In this document: positions 1 through 6,784 of the stretch, piece by piece
Numbering within the stretch: position 1 is the stretch's first letter
Layout of the letters: every line of letters begins with the position of its first letter
Assembly (NCBI GenBank): GCA_016779285.1
Contig: JADHNV010000027.1
Location: 1 to 12,660 of the forward strand
Direction of reading: 5' to 3'
Origin: SAR86 cluster bacterium
GTDB taxonomy: Bacteria; Pseudomonadota; Gammaproteobacteria; Magnimaribacterales; D2472
Length of the DNA stretch: 12,660 nucleotides
The notes under the pieces: model-generated
What the model saw: the letters and a program-made list of their open reading frames with translations, nothing else
Told to the model about the DNA's origin: nothing
The model's database searches: none
Program-made: the position numbers and the translations under genes

Positions 1-401
1 AAAAAAGTTGTAATTTGATCAGAAGAGACCAAATCAGGATAATTCTCAGGCACAGTTTGAATAAATACCGTGAATGTTTTGACCCATTTGGGAATTTCTA
101 AAACCAGCGACTGAAGTTGTTGATATACCATAGGAACCAACCAAACCATTAGTGCAATACCAATTAACAAGAAAAAACTATAGGTAAAAATTAATGCAAC
201 CGTGCTATTTAACCCATAGGCCTCGAGACGCTTCTGCATTCCTATTAGTAAATATGCAAAAATTAAACTCATTAGAAATGGGGTTAAAATATTGCCTAAA
301 AAAAATATAATTAAAAACCCAATGCATAGCAACAATGCAAATATCAAAGTTTCCTCATTTGAAAAAATCTTCTTAAATAAATTATTTAATTCTTCAAGCA
401 C
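1..401 (-). CDS. AI-2E/PerM-family transporter, N-terminal part (cut by window edge)
   Basis: This is the first ~133 residues of a polytopic inner-membrane protein; the gene continues beyond base 1. Translation from a GTG at 401-399 begins VLEELNNLFKKIFSNEE. Two hydrophobic stretches follow (about residues 17-50, including LTPFLMSLIFAYLL, and about 63-85), then a soluble segment containing QLQSLVLEIPKWVKTF. The LTPF...AYLL pattern and the TM-TM-soluble order are typical of the AI-2E transporter (PerM, YdiK, TqsA) family. Members include putative exporters and Na+/H+ antiporters, so the substrate cannot be told from this fragment. In E. coli perM lies next to and divergent from bepA, and the same arrangement is seen here. 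No clear Shine-Dalgarno precedes the GTG, and no in-frame ATG lies near the N-terminus, so the start is moderately certain. Confidence 0.85.
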   Translation of the reverse strand, partial: MLEELNNLFKKIFSNEETLIFALLLCIGFLIIFFLGNILTPFLMSLIFAYLLIGMQKRLEAYGLNSTVALIFTYSFFLLIGIALMVWLVPMVYQQLQSLVLEIPKWVKTFTVFIQTVPENYPDLVSSDQITTF

Positions 402-490
402 TTTTTATATTTAATTTTGTCGTAAAAATGATATGTTAATTGAAAACAATCAATAGTGTAAGCATCACAGCAATTGAAAAAAATAAAAAC
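402..490. promoter_or_regulatory. Divergent intergenic region between perM-like gene and bepA
   Basis: These 89 AT-rich bases must hold promoters for both flanking genes. On the plus strand a TATATT hexamer at 406-411 is a possible -10 box and TTGTCG at 417-422 a possible -35, but neither has a good partner at 16-18 bp. No operator-like palindrome is obvious. Individual elements are not called. Confidence 0.3.
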
Positions 491-1921
491 ATGCTAGTTC
501 ACCGTTCTCTTTTTTTTATCTTTCTTGTATCTCAAGTTATCTTTGGGCAAGAAAAGGACCTCAATCTACCAGATTTGGGTGATCGAGTCTCGGGAGTGAT
601 TTCCCTAGAGCAAGAAAGAGTTTTAGGTCAAGGTTTTTTAGAGCAAGTATATGCTCAGGCACCTCTTATCAATGATCCAATTATTCAAGAATATACCGAG
701 CTGCTCATATACAGACTTTCTGAAACCTCTCAGGTTAAAGATAGAAAATATACTATTGTCTTAATTGATGAAAAATCTCTAAATGCATTTGCTGCACCTG
801 GAGGAGTAATTGGAGTTAATGGTGGATTATTTTTAAATGCAGAAAATGAAGCTCAGTTAGCATCTGTTTTAAGTCATGAGCTGGCCCATTTAAGTCAACG
901 ACATTTTGCTAGAAATGTACTAAGGGGGAGAGATACAAACCTTGCATCCTCTTTAGTCATGGTGTCAGCCATAGCACTAGCTATTATTTCAAATAACCCA
1001 ACAGCTTTTGTTGCAGGGCCAGCTGCATTGCAACAGCAACAACTAAGATATAGTCGAATGTTTGAAAGAGAGGCAGATAGATACGGCTTCAATAACCTCA
1101 TTGCTGCAGGATATGACCCAGCAAGCATGGGTCAAATGTTCGAAAACATGGCGAAAGTGCGAAAATTAGCCGGAGATAACCCCCCGGAATTTCTTCTAAC
1201 CCACCCTATTACATCTTCTAGGGTAAGTGATGCATTTAATGCTGCTGATCAAATAGAATTTACCGGCGGTAAAAAAAATACCGTTAACTTTGAGTTTGTT
1301 AAAGGTCGATTAAAAGCAAAGTATAACAACCTATCACCGCAAGCCTCAGCTAGATACTTTGAAAAACTTTATCTAGATTTTCCAAACAATGAAAATAAAT
1401 ATGCCTATATAAGAGCACTTCAAGCTAATGGTCAGACGGATATAGCACTAGATGAAATAAATGAGATAATAAATAAATATCCTAAAAATTTAATTTTGAA
1501 TATCACAAAATCAGAAATTTTATTATCGGGAAAAAAGTTTTCTGATGCTCAAAAAAACATTGATCAAATTCTTTCAATTTCACCAGGCAACTATCCTGCA
1601 TCAATTATTAAATCAAAAATCTTAAGCGCCAAAAAAGAGTTTATAAAAGCAGAAGAGATCTTAAGAGATCTTTTAATAAGTAATAATCGTGATCCAGGTT
1701 TATGGATACAATTAGCAGAAGTTCAAAGGGCTGGAAAAAATATTGTTGGGTACCATATTAGTCGCGGAGAATATTACATGCTAATCGGAGACTTTGATAA
1801 TGCCTTAAATCAATTACGGTTTGCATTAAACCTCTCGGGTAATTCCTTTCAAACTGCTGAAACCATTATGACAAAGATAAAACTCGCAAATGAAAGATTG
1901 GGTAAAAGAAGAGGCTTCTAA
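491..1921 (+). CDS. bepA: BepA-like periplasmic M48 metalloprotease/chaperone with TPR domain
   Basis: A zinc metalloprotease acting in the periplasm on outer-membrane protein assembly; E. coli BepA (YfgC) degrades stalled LptD and BamA clients. From the ATG at 491 the protein has 476 residues, close to E. coli BepA. Residues 1-19 (MLVHRSLFFIFLVSQVIFG) form a signal peptide. The M48 domain shows HELAH at 129-133 (two zinc His and the catalytic Glu), a FEREADRYG segment at about 191-199 that should give the third ligand, and PPEFLLTHP at about 231-239, whose His matches the regulatory His of BepA. The C-terminal half is made of TPR-like helices (for example NYPASIIKSKILSAKKEF). The frame is open back to a TTG at 440, but the extra 17 residues would push the signal peptide inward, so ATG 491 is preferred. 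The stop overlaps the converging transporter gene by 4 bp. Confidence 0.92.
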   Translation: MLVHRSLFFIFLVSQVIFGQEKDLNLPDLGDRVSGVISLEQERVLGQGFLEQVYAQAPLINDPIIQEYTELLIYRLSETSQVKDRKYTIVLIDEKSLNAFAAPGGVIGVNGGLFLNAENEAQLASVLSHELAHLSQRHFARNVLRGRDTNLASSLVMVSAIALAIISNNPTAFVAGPAALQQQQLRYSRMFEREADRYGFNNLIAAGYDPASMGQMFENMAKVRKLAGDNPPEFLLTHPITSSRVSDAFNAADQIEFTGGKKNTVNFEFVKGRLKAKYNNLSPQASARYFEKLYLDFPNNENKYAYIRALQANGQTDIALDEINEIINKYPKNLILNITKSEILLSGKKFSDAQKNIDQILSISPGNYPASIIKSKILSAKKEFIKAEEILRDLLISNNRDPGLWIQLAEVQRAGKNIVGYHISRGEYYMLIGDFDNALNQLRFALNLSGNSFQTAETIMTKIKLANERLGKRRGF

Positions 1922-3180
1922 GAGCTAATTTTTTCTTTTGGAGGAATCCTATAGCCAAGAAATGCCAAACATCCAGCAAATGGTATGGCTAATAAGGGAA
2001 CATGAGAAAATGCCATGCCAAATGATTTTGTCATTAGAATCAATCCACTGCCTGAAAAATCTCCCATCCTTACCAAGAATGTATCAACCATAACTGTTGA
2101 TTTGTACCTATCAGTTCTTTTTAAATAGCTAAATACAACCTCTCTGGTTGGCTTGTTAATTCCATACTCAAATAACCTTAAAATAATTGTAATTACAAAT
2201 ACAAAGCCTATTGAGGGATTGAGATAATAGCCAATAAATGCTCCCATGAACAAAAACCCATAAAACATTAAAATGGTCTTGGGTCCAGCAAACTTAATGA
2301 TCATAGAAGTTAAAAAAAACTGAGTAAACAAAGTAAGAATCGTAACTGTTTGCTCAATTCTGCTAAAGAATATAATTCTATCACCTCCATCTGAAGACCA
2401 AGCATTTACTATCTCAATGGAAGTAACCCAATGAACTGTCATCATTGCAGTCCATATATACATATACAAACCTATAGATCTTATTTGCGCAGAAGATATT
2501 AAATTTTTTAGAGCATCAAAACTATTCCCGCCTACAGCGGTGTCTATGCCTTTTGAAGATGCAAATCTATTTAGCAAGATAAGTCCTACAGCTAATGCAA
2601 GTATTAAAAATATGATTGAGATTGATGTAAAAAAAATAATACCTGATTCATTAAATGTTGAGGCTAATTGTTTCGAGATCTCTGAACCCAAAAAGGCACC
2701 TAATGACCCACCAGCTGCAATGACACCAAAAGTATTTGTAGCATTATCGCCACGAAATAGATTGATAATCACCACCCAAAAAATTGAAACTACAAAAAAA
2801 GAGTAGACATTGCACCAAATATAAAAAATTTGGCTAAGCCATATTGCTGCGGAAAGATTAAAAAATTCCCATAAAGTTATAAATATTAGTAAATTGATTA
2901 TAAAAAATGAATAGCAACCAATTAATACACCTCGCAAGTTTCTTTGAGAAGCAAGCCATGAGTAAATTGGATTTAATAACAGCATAACTAAAGCCCCTAT
3001 ACCTAATAGATAGGGAAGAATATCTGAATTTTGAACAGCCATTTCATTCCTAACCGGGCGCAAAATGTACCAAGAACACAAAACTAAAAAAAAGAAGATG
3101 CCGGCAAGGCCTGATTCTTTGGTGAATGAAAGTGAAAGCTTTTTTACAAAAGATTTTATGGAGATATTTAATGCAGACAT
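1918..3180 (-). CDS. Tlc/ATP:ADP antiporter-like (NTP/NDP exchange family) membrane transporter
   Basis: A 420-residue integral membrane protein with about 11-12 hydrophobic segments. Two motifs point to the nucleotide-translocase branch of the MFS-like carriers. WYILRPVRNEMAV at 37-49 resembles the YYxLRPxRDEM signature. INKPTREVVFSYLKR at 341-355, followed by RYKSTVMVDTFLVRMGD at 358-374, resembles the KPTREALF...YKAK..IDT...RGGD block of Tlc proteins. In rickettsiae and chlamydiae such proteins import host ATP or NAD, but many free-living bacteria carry diverged members of unknown substrate, and this protein looks like one of those. The gene starts 20 bp after tRNA-Lys on the same strand with no visible terminator between, so it may be read from the tol operon. 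No Shine-Dalgarno is seen before its ATG. The family call is good; the substrate is unknown. Confidence 0.78.
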   Translation of the reverse strand: MSALNISIKSFVKKLSLSFTKESGLAGIFFFLVLCSWYILRPVRNEMAVQNSDILPYLLGIGALVMLLLNPIYSWLASQRNLRGVLIGCYSFFIINLLIFITLWEFFNLSAAIWLSQIFYIWCNVYSFFVVSIFWVVIINLFRGDNATNTFGVIAAGGSLGAFLGSEISKQLASTFNESGIIFFTSISIIFLILALAVGLILLNRFASSKGIDTAVGGNSFDALKNLISSAQIRSIGLYMYIWTAMMTVHWVTSIEIVNAWSSDGGDRIIFFSRIEQTVTILTLFTQFFLTSMIIKFAGPKTILMFYGFLFMGAFIGYYLNPSIGFVFVITIILRLFEYGINKPTREVVFSYLKRTDRYKSTVMVDTFLVRMGDFSGSGLILMTKSFGMAFSHVPLLAIPFAGCLAFLGYRIPPKEKISS

Positions 3181-3200
3181 TGTTTAATTAATCTGGGATA

Positions 3201-3276
3201 TGGTGGGTCGCACAGGATTCGAACCTGTGACCAATTCGTTAAAAGCGAACTGCTCTACCAGCTGAGCTAGCGACCC
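3201..3276 (-). tRNA. tRNA-Lys (anticodon TTT)
   Basis: The minus strand gives a complete 76-nt cloverleaf. The acceptor stem GGGTCGC pairs with GCGACCC and is followed by discriminator A and an encoded CCA (CCA is 3203-3201). D arm: GCTC/GAGC. Anticodon stem: GTTCG/CGAAT, with a G-T first pair as in E. coli tRNA-Lys, closing the loop CTTTTAA, with anticodon TTT at 3243-3241. Variable loop: TGGTC. T arm: ACAGG-TTCGAAT-CCTGT. It lies 28 bp after cpoB. tRNA-Lys genes also follow cpoB (ybgF) in E. coli and other gammaproteobacteria, so the linkage is conserved. Neither an obvious promoter before it nor a terminator after it is visible, which suggests processing from a longer transcript. Confidence 0.98.
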
Positions 3277-3304
3277 AAGACAGGATTCCATAAAAAAGAT
3301 GTGA

Positions 3305-3940
3305 TTATTCCATATTTTCTAATAACTGCAAGGCTAATGAAGAAGCAGAATTCTCTGGAAATGCTTGAATTACAAATTGATATTTAATTTTTGCGCCGCT
3401 AACGTCTCCTGACATCATTAAAATATCCCCTATTTTTTTATGAGCCAAAGGCGATCTCCAATGATCAGGGAAATCTATAGCTAATTTTTGAAAAAAATTT
3501 TCGCTTTCTTCAAGGTTAGATTCTAGCAATGCAATTTCCCCAAGCCAAAAGAGGCTTAAGGGAATTTTTTCATCATCATCAAAATTATTTACCAAATAAT
3601 TGAAAGACAGTTTTGCGGCCTCAAAATTTCTGTCGTTTAATTTAGAAATTGCTTCCTCATAAACTTCATCAATGCTTTGACTGTCATTGATGCCTTCAAA
3701 CCTAAATGTATTTACTTCAGAGCTAGCATCAGCCTCTAATGGAATATTATTATTTTCTTGCTCTATGCCCTCATCCATTAACTTTTCAATCAAGTAAGCC
3801 TGTGATTCTAGCTCACTTCTTAAAGTAGCAAGCTCTCCCTCAAGTTCTTGAATTTTTAAAAATAAAATATCAGAGGCATCTACTGATTGCGAGATAGCAT
3901 GAAGGGGCATCAACAAAAAAGTAATAAAAAAAAATTTCAT
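3305..3940 (-). CDS. cpoB: CpoB (YbgF), Tol-Pal-associated periplasmic TPR protein
   Basis: A periplasmic protein that in E. coli binds TolA and PBP1B and coordinates outer-membrane constriction with septal peptidoglycan synthesis. The 211 residues show, in order: a signal peptide (MKFFFITFLLMPLHAIS, cleavage before QS); a predicted coiled-coil helix at about 26-56 (ILFLKIQELEGELATLRSEL), the trimerising region in the family; a Ser/Glu/Asn-rich linker; and a C-terminal TPR domain from about residue 90, with repeats around SLFWLGEIALLESNLEESE and AHKKIGDILMMSGDVSGA. It is about 50 residues shorter than E. coli CpoB, mostly in the linker. The start lies 12 bp after the pal stop, in the standard position at the end of the tol-pal operon. 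The assignment rests on domain order plus location; the sequence itself is not highly conserved. Confidence 0.88.
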   Translation of the reverse strand: MKFFFITFLLMPLHAISQSVDASDILFLKIQELEGELATLRSELESQAYLIEKLMDEGIEQENNNIPLEADASSEVNTFRFEGINDSQSIDEVYEEAISKLNDRNFEAAKLSFNYLVNNFDDDEKIPLSLFWLGEIALLESNLEESENFFQKLAIDFPDHWRSPLAHKKIGDILMMSGDVSGAKIKYQFVIQAFPENSASSLALQLLENME

Positions 3941-3952
3941 CCAAAAAGAATG

Positions 3953-4429
3953 TTACTTAATTTCAACTCTTCTGTTTTTAGACCAGGCAGTATTATTTGA
4001 ACCGAGAGACAATGGTCTTTCCTCGCCATAACTTTTGGTAATTAATCTATTTCTATTGATCCCATTAGCAACCAAATAATTTGCAACTGACTCAGCTCGC
4101 CTCTGACCAAGGGCTAAGTTATATTCTCTAGTGCCTCTTTCATCAGCATGCCCCTCAATCGAAAGTGAGATTTTTGAATTTCTATTCATAAGCTCACTGA
4201 CGCCTTTGAGGGCCTGAATTGATTTGGCAGTAAGATTGGATTGGTCATAATCAAAATACACAACTGCATTTGCAAGCACCGCCTGAGTAGCTGTAGATTT
4301 TGGTGTAATGGATACACCAGCAACACTTTGGTCTGCTACAGCCTCTTCCGTTATTTGCACAGAACTACAAGCAGAAAAGAATAATATTGTAATTAAAAGA
4401 GGAAAAGTAGGATTGATTGATTTTTTCAT
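3953..4429 (-). CDS. pal: Pal, peptidoglycan-associated outer-membrane lipoprotein
   Basis: An outer-membrane lipoprotein that tethers the membrane to peptidoglycan and is mobilised by TolB at division sites. The 158-residue product begins with a lipoprotein signal peptide whose lipobox FSAC ends at Cys21. Ser at +2 fits outer-membrane sorting. The C-terminal half is an OmpA-like peptidoglycan-binding domain. It contains VVYFDYDQSNL at about 56-66, and the diaminopimelate-binding core SIEGHADERGTREYNLALGQ at about 90-109, followed by RRAESVANYL and a final RRVEIK. Length and architecture match the family. It is 24 bp downstream of tolB, so cotranscription is likely. Confidence 0.96.
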   Translation of the reverse strand: MKKSINPTFPLLITILFFSACSSVQITEEAVADQSVAGVSITPKSTATQAVLANAVVYFDYDQSNLTAKSIQALKGVSELMNRNSKISLSIEGHADERGTREYNLALGQRRAESVANYLVANGINRNRLITKSYGEERPLSLGSNNTAWSKNRRVEIK

Positions 4430-4453
4430 AATTTATATTCCATTGTTAGTATT

Positions 4454-5740
4454 TTATCTTAAAAAATTAGACCAGGCTGGCTCTCTGACTTCTCCGTTTG
4501 ATGCTGGCAATTTAAACCTTGCACCACTGAGACTAAATCCAGCAAGCATGCTTAGATCTCCATCTTTAATGCCATAGATTACCATATTACCATTTGGTGC
4601 AACACTGGGAGATTCATCCATCTTTGCTTCGGTTAATATTCTTATAAAATTTTCTTTTTTATATTTTAGAGCGATATGAAACAATCCGTCGCTGGATCTA
4701 TGAACAAAGATGATTCCCTCCTCATTTGGAAGGTATGAAGCTTTCGCATTATATGTTCCCTCAAATGAAATGCGCTTTGCTTTTGGGTTTAATTTCCTAA
4801 GATCAAGCTCATAGATTTGAGGTGAACCCGATCGACCGCTTGTAAAAAGAATTTTATTTCCCTTTGGAGACCAAGAAGACTCTGTATCAATAGCAAATTG
4901 ATTGGTCATCCTGGTTAATGTTCGGTCACGCAACCTAAGGATATAAATTTCTGCATTTCCATCTTGGTATAATGTTAGTGAAAGATATTTTCCGTCAGGC
5001 GACCATGATGGAGAGCTAATCTGTGAATCTTTAGATAATACTGCCTCTCTTTTACCAGATGAAATTTCTTGAATAAATACCTTTGCAATTCCAGTTTCAA
5101 ATGAAACATATGCAACTCTCTGTCCATCGGGTGACCATGATGGAGAGATAATAGGCTCAGAGCTTGATAAAAGAATTTTTTCATTAGCCCCATCAGAATC
5201 AGCTAGCATAAGTTTATACGAGGAATTTAATTGAGAATCTTTTATCTCATTTACATACAAAAGCCTAGTTGCGGCAATGCCTTTGATTCCTGTGATTGAC
5301 TCATAAATTCCATCACTAGTGTAATGAGCAAGTTGTCTAATTTGATTCGGGATGCCAAAAACTTTCGAAGTGCGCACTTTTTTCTTCTTATGAATATCAT
5401 ATATTTCATAATTTATATCTAGTGAATTATTTGAATTAATAATAGTTCCAGTGACTAAATAATCTATTCCCATCAATTTCCAGTCACTATATACCAATTC
5501 ATCATTGACTATCTTTACAGGCAAAAGTAATTCTTCATCTAGAATTTCAAATTCCCCAGTACGAATAAGATCATTTCGCATTATGTTATTCAGCTGTTTT
5601 GATACCTTGAGGTTCCCAGTAAATGGAGTAATTGCAACCTTATAAGGGTCTTCGGAGCCCTTAGTAATTTCTAAAAAAAGTTCTCCATAACTAAAAATCG
5701 GGATAAGCAATAAGACAGCCAAAAAGAGATTTTTCTTCAT
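4454..5740 (-). CDS. tolB: TolB, periplasmic beta-propeller of the Tol-Pal system
   Basis: A soluble periplasmic protein that shuttles between TolA and Pal. The 428 residues begin with a signal peptide (MKKNLFLAVLLLIPIFSYG). The TolB N-terminal domain follows, from about 22 to 150, with FEILDEELLLP and the LMGIDYLVTGTI core. A six-bladed PD40/WD40-like propeller makes up the rest. Its best blades carry SPSWSPDGQRVAYVS, SPSWSPDGKYLSLT and SSWSPKGNKILFTSGRSG, spaced about 44 residues apart. The length equals that of E. coli TolB (430). The start ATG overlaps the tolA stop in an ATGA, and no Shine-Dalgarno is evident, so translation is probably coupled to tolA. Confidence 0.96.
   Translation of the reverse strand: MKKNLFLAVLLLIPIFSYGELFLEITKGSEDPYKVAITPFTGNLKVSKQLNNIMRNDLIRTGEFEILDEELLLPVKIVNDELVYSDWKLMGIDYLVTGTIINSNNSLDINYEIYDIHKKKKVRTSKVFGIPNQIRQLAHYTSDGIYESITGIKGIAATRLLYVNEIKDSQLNSSYKLMLADSDGANEKILLSSSEPIISPSWSPDGQRVAYVSFETGIAKVFIQEISSGKREAVLSKDSQISSPSWSPDGKYLSLTLYQDGNAEIYILRLRDRTLTRMTNQFAIDTESSWSPKGNKILFTSGRSGSPQIYELDLRKLNPKAKRISFEGTYNAKASYLPNEEGIIFVHRSSDGLFHIALKYKKENFIRILTEAKMDESPSVAPNGNMVIYGIKDGDLSMLAGFSLSGARFKLPASNGEVREPAWSNFLR
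5001..5147 (-). repeat. Direct 15-bp repeat from successive TolB propeller blades
   Basis: The string GACCATGATGGAGAG (plus strand) occurs at 5001-5015 and again at 5133-5147, exactly 132 bp (44 codons) apart. Each copy encodes the same blade segment (SPSWS) of tolB. It reflects the protein repeat, not a mobile or regulatory element, though identity at the DNA level could allow slippage or recombination within tolB. Confidence 0.85.
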
Positions 5741-6372
5741 GATGGGTTAAAGCTAATAGCGATAATTTTAAATTCTCTATCATAAAGGTTTTTAGGGATT
5801 GAATTAAAAAAATTAAATGACTCCACTCTTCTAACTGCCTGCAGTGCTGAGTTATCAAATCGAATGTTGCCGCTACTTTTTAAAAGTTCAACACGAGTAA
5901 TTCTCCCTGAAGACCTGATTTCTAGTCTCAGATTTGCAACCAAGCCCTCAGGTATATTTATAGGCTTCATCCATGCATCTTCAATCATAGAAATAATTTT
6001 TTGGGCATAGAATGAAATTTCTTGCTGCTCATCATTTATCTTAATTTCACTCTCTTCTAATAAAAGATCAGCAATAGAGGATTGAAACAGTGAATTGTTT
6101 TGTTCAATTTGGATTTTATCCTTAACTTTTGAATAAACAGTATCGCCAGTAACTGGTTTTTTGAAAGTTGCATCGGTATTTTTTGAAACCGGACTTTGTT
6201 TTTTTACATCTTGGGGCGGCAAGTCAAATCGCAACTCTATTTGCAGAGGCTTTGAAATCAAAAGTTTCTGAGAGGCATTGGTATCAAAAGTACCATATAT
6301 GTATAAAAAAATAGCTGCGTGAATAAAAAAGGAAAATAGAGATGCATGTAAATATCTATAATTAGCTATCAT
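5737..6372 (-). CDS. tolA: TolA, shortened inner-membrane energy transducer
   Basis: TolA links the TolQR motor to TolB and Pal across the periplasm. The ATG at 6372-6370 overlaps the end of tolR by 11 bp and gives 211 residues. The frame is open further upstream to 6483, but that would run 122 bp into tolR and put 37 residues before the anchor, so the internal ATG is chosen. A single N-terminal TM segment lies at about 10-27 and contains Ser14-xxx-His18 (SFFIH), the motif by which TolA and TonB contact TolQ or ExbB. The C-terminal TolA/TonB-like domain spans about 115-211, with MIEDAWMKPINIPEGL, LRLEIRSSGRITRVELLKSS and FDNSALQAVRR. The middle region is only about 85 residues, mixed in composition, without the long Ala/Lys/Glu-rich helix of E. 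coli TolA (421 residues). Its stop overlaps the tolB start (ATGA). Confidence 0.9.
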   Translation of the reverse strand: MIANYRYLHASLFSFFIHAAIFLYIYGTFDTNASQKLLISKPLQIELRFDLPPQDVKKQSPVSKNTDATFKKPVTGDTVYSKVKDKIQIEQNNSLFQSSIADLLLEESEIKINDEQQEISFYAQKIISMIEDAWMKPINIPEGLVANLRLEIRSSGRITRVELLKSSGNIRFDNSALQAVRRVESFNFFNSIPKNLYDREFKIIAISFNPS

Positions 6373-6784
6373 AGCCAGAAGTGATGATCCCCACCTTTTG
6401 AATTCCCAAACTTTGAATGCTTGCCATGCCCTTAGCCACAAAATCAAAAGGGACTTCTGCGTCACTTTTAAAAACAATTTCAATATCTGGGTTTGCTTGA
6501 TAAATAATTTTAGCCTTGTTTTTTAATTCCATTAAAGAGATTGGTAATTGTTCTTCTCCTAAGTTAATAAAATACTTTCCTTCTCTATTGATCGAGATTA
6601 CAAGTGGTTCGCTTGCTACTGACATTTTTGTTGTATCAGTTTTCGGAAGATTTACCTCTATGCCTTGAATAAGCAAGGGTGATAGAACCATAAAAATAAT
6701 TAAAAGCACCAACATAACATCAATGTATGGGACCACATTAATGTCAGCGTTTAATTTTTTTCTTTTACCTATTCTATAAATCAA
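6362..6784 (-). CDS. tolR: TolR, ExbD/TolR-family motor subunit
   Basis: A single-span inner-membrane subunit of the proton-driven Tol motor. The 140 residues begin IYRIGKRKKLNADINVVPYI, followed by the TM helix DVMLVLLIIFMVLSPLL. Asp22, at the start of this helix, is the conserved protonatable residue (Asp23 in E. coli). The periplasmic domain ends with VPFDFVAKGMASIQSLGIQKVGIIT, the usual ExbD/TolR C-terminal helix and strand. The only usable start is a TTG at 6784-6782 overlapping the tolQ stop (TTGA): in this frame an in-frame TAA lies four codons upstream, and the next ATG falls inside the TM helix. Expression probably depends on coupling to tolQ. The 3' end overlaps tolA. Confidence 0.94.
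   Translation of the reverse strand: MIYRIGKRKKLNADINVVPYIDVMLVLLIIFMVLSPLLIQGIEVNLPKTDTTKMSVASEPLVISINREGKYFINLGEEQLPISLMELKNKAKIIYQANPDIEIVFKSDAEVPFDFVAKGMASIQSLGIQKVGIITSGYDS

Noticed and set aside
440..490. N-terminal extension of bepA from a TTG at 440
   Set aside because: The added 17 polar residues would precede the signal peptide; the ATG at 491 gives a normal secretory N-terminus and family-like length.
1907..1939. Possible terminator between bepA and the transporter (AGAAG-AGG-CTTCT, then a T-rich stretch)
   Set aside because: The stem is only 5 bp with three A-T pairs, and the T run begins about 10 bases after it, so it is not a convincing intrinsic terminator.
2540..2806. 88-codon plus-strand open frame inside the transporter gene
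   Set aside because: It lies wholly antisense to a well-supported membrane protein gene, has no recognisable domain and no ribosome binding site; it is a shadow frame.
3201..3276. tRNA-Lys as an integration (att) site
   Set aside because: No integrase gene, no repeat of the tRNA 3' end and no foreign-looking segment is visible in the window; the neighbouring genes are in conserved order.
5001..5147. 15-bp direct repeats considered as a mobile-element target duplication
   Set aside because: The 132-bp spacing equals 44 codons, the TolB blade period, and both copies encode the same blade motif.
4975..5193. 72-codon second minus-strand frame inside tolB
   Set aside because: It is an alternative frame of the repeated propeller blades; the His/Leu-rich product is an artefact of the repeated codons.
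6373..6483. Upstream in-frame extension of tolA inside tolR
   Set aside because: It would add 37 residues before the membrane anchor and overlap tolR by 122 bp; the ATG at 6372 puts the TM helix at residues 10-27 as in TolA.
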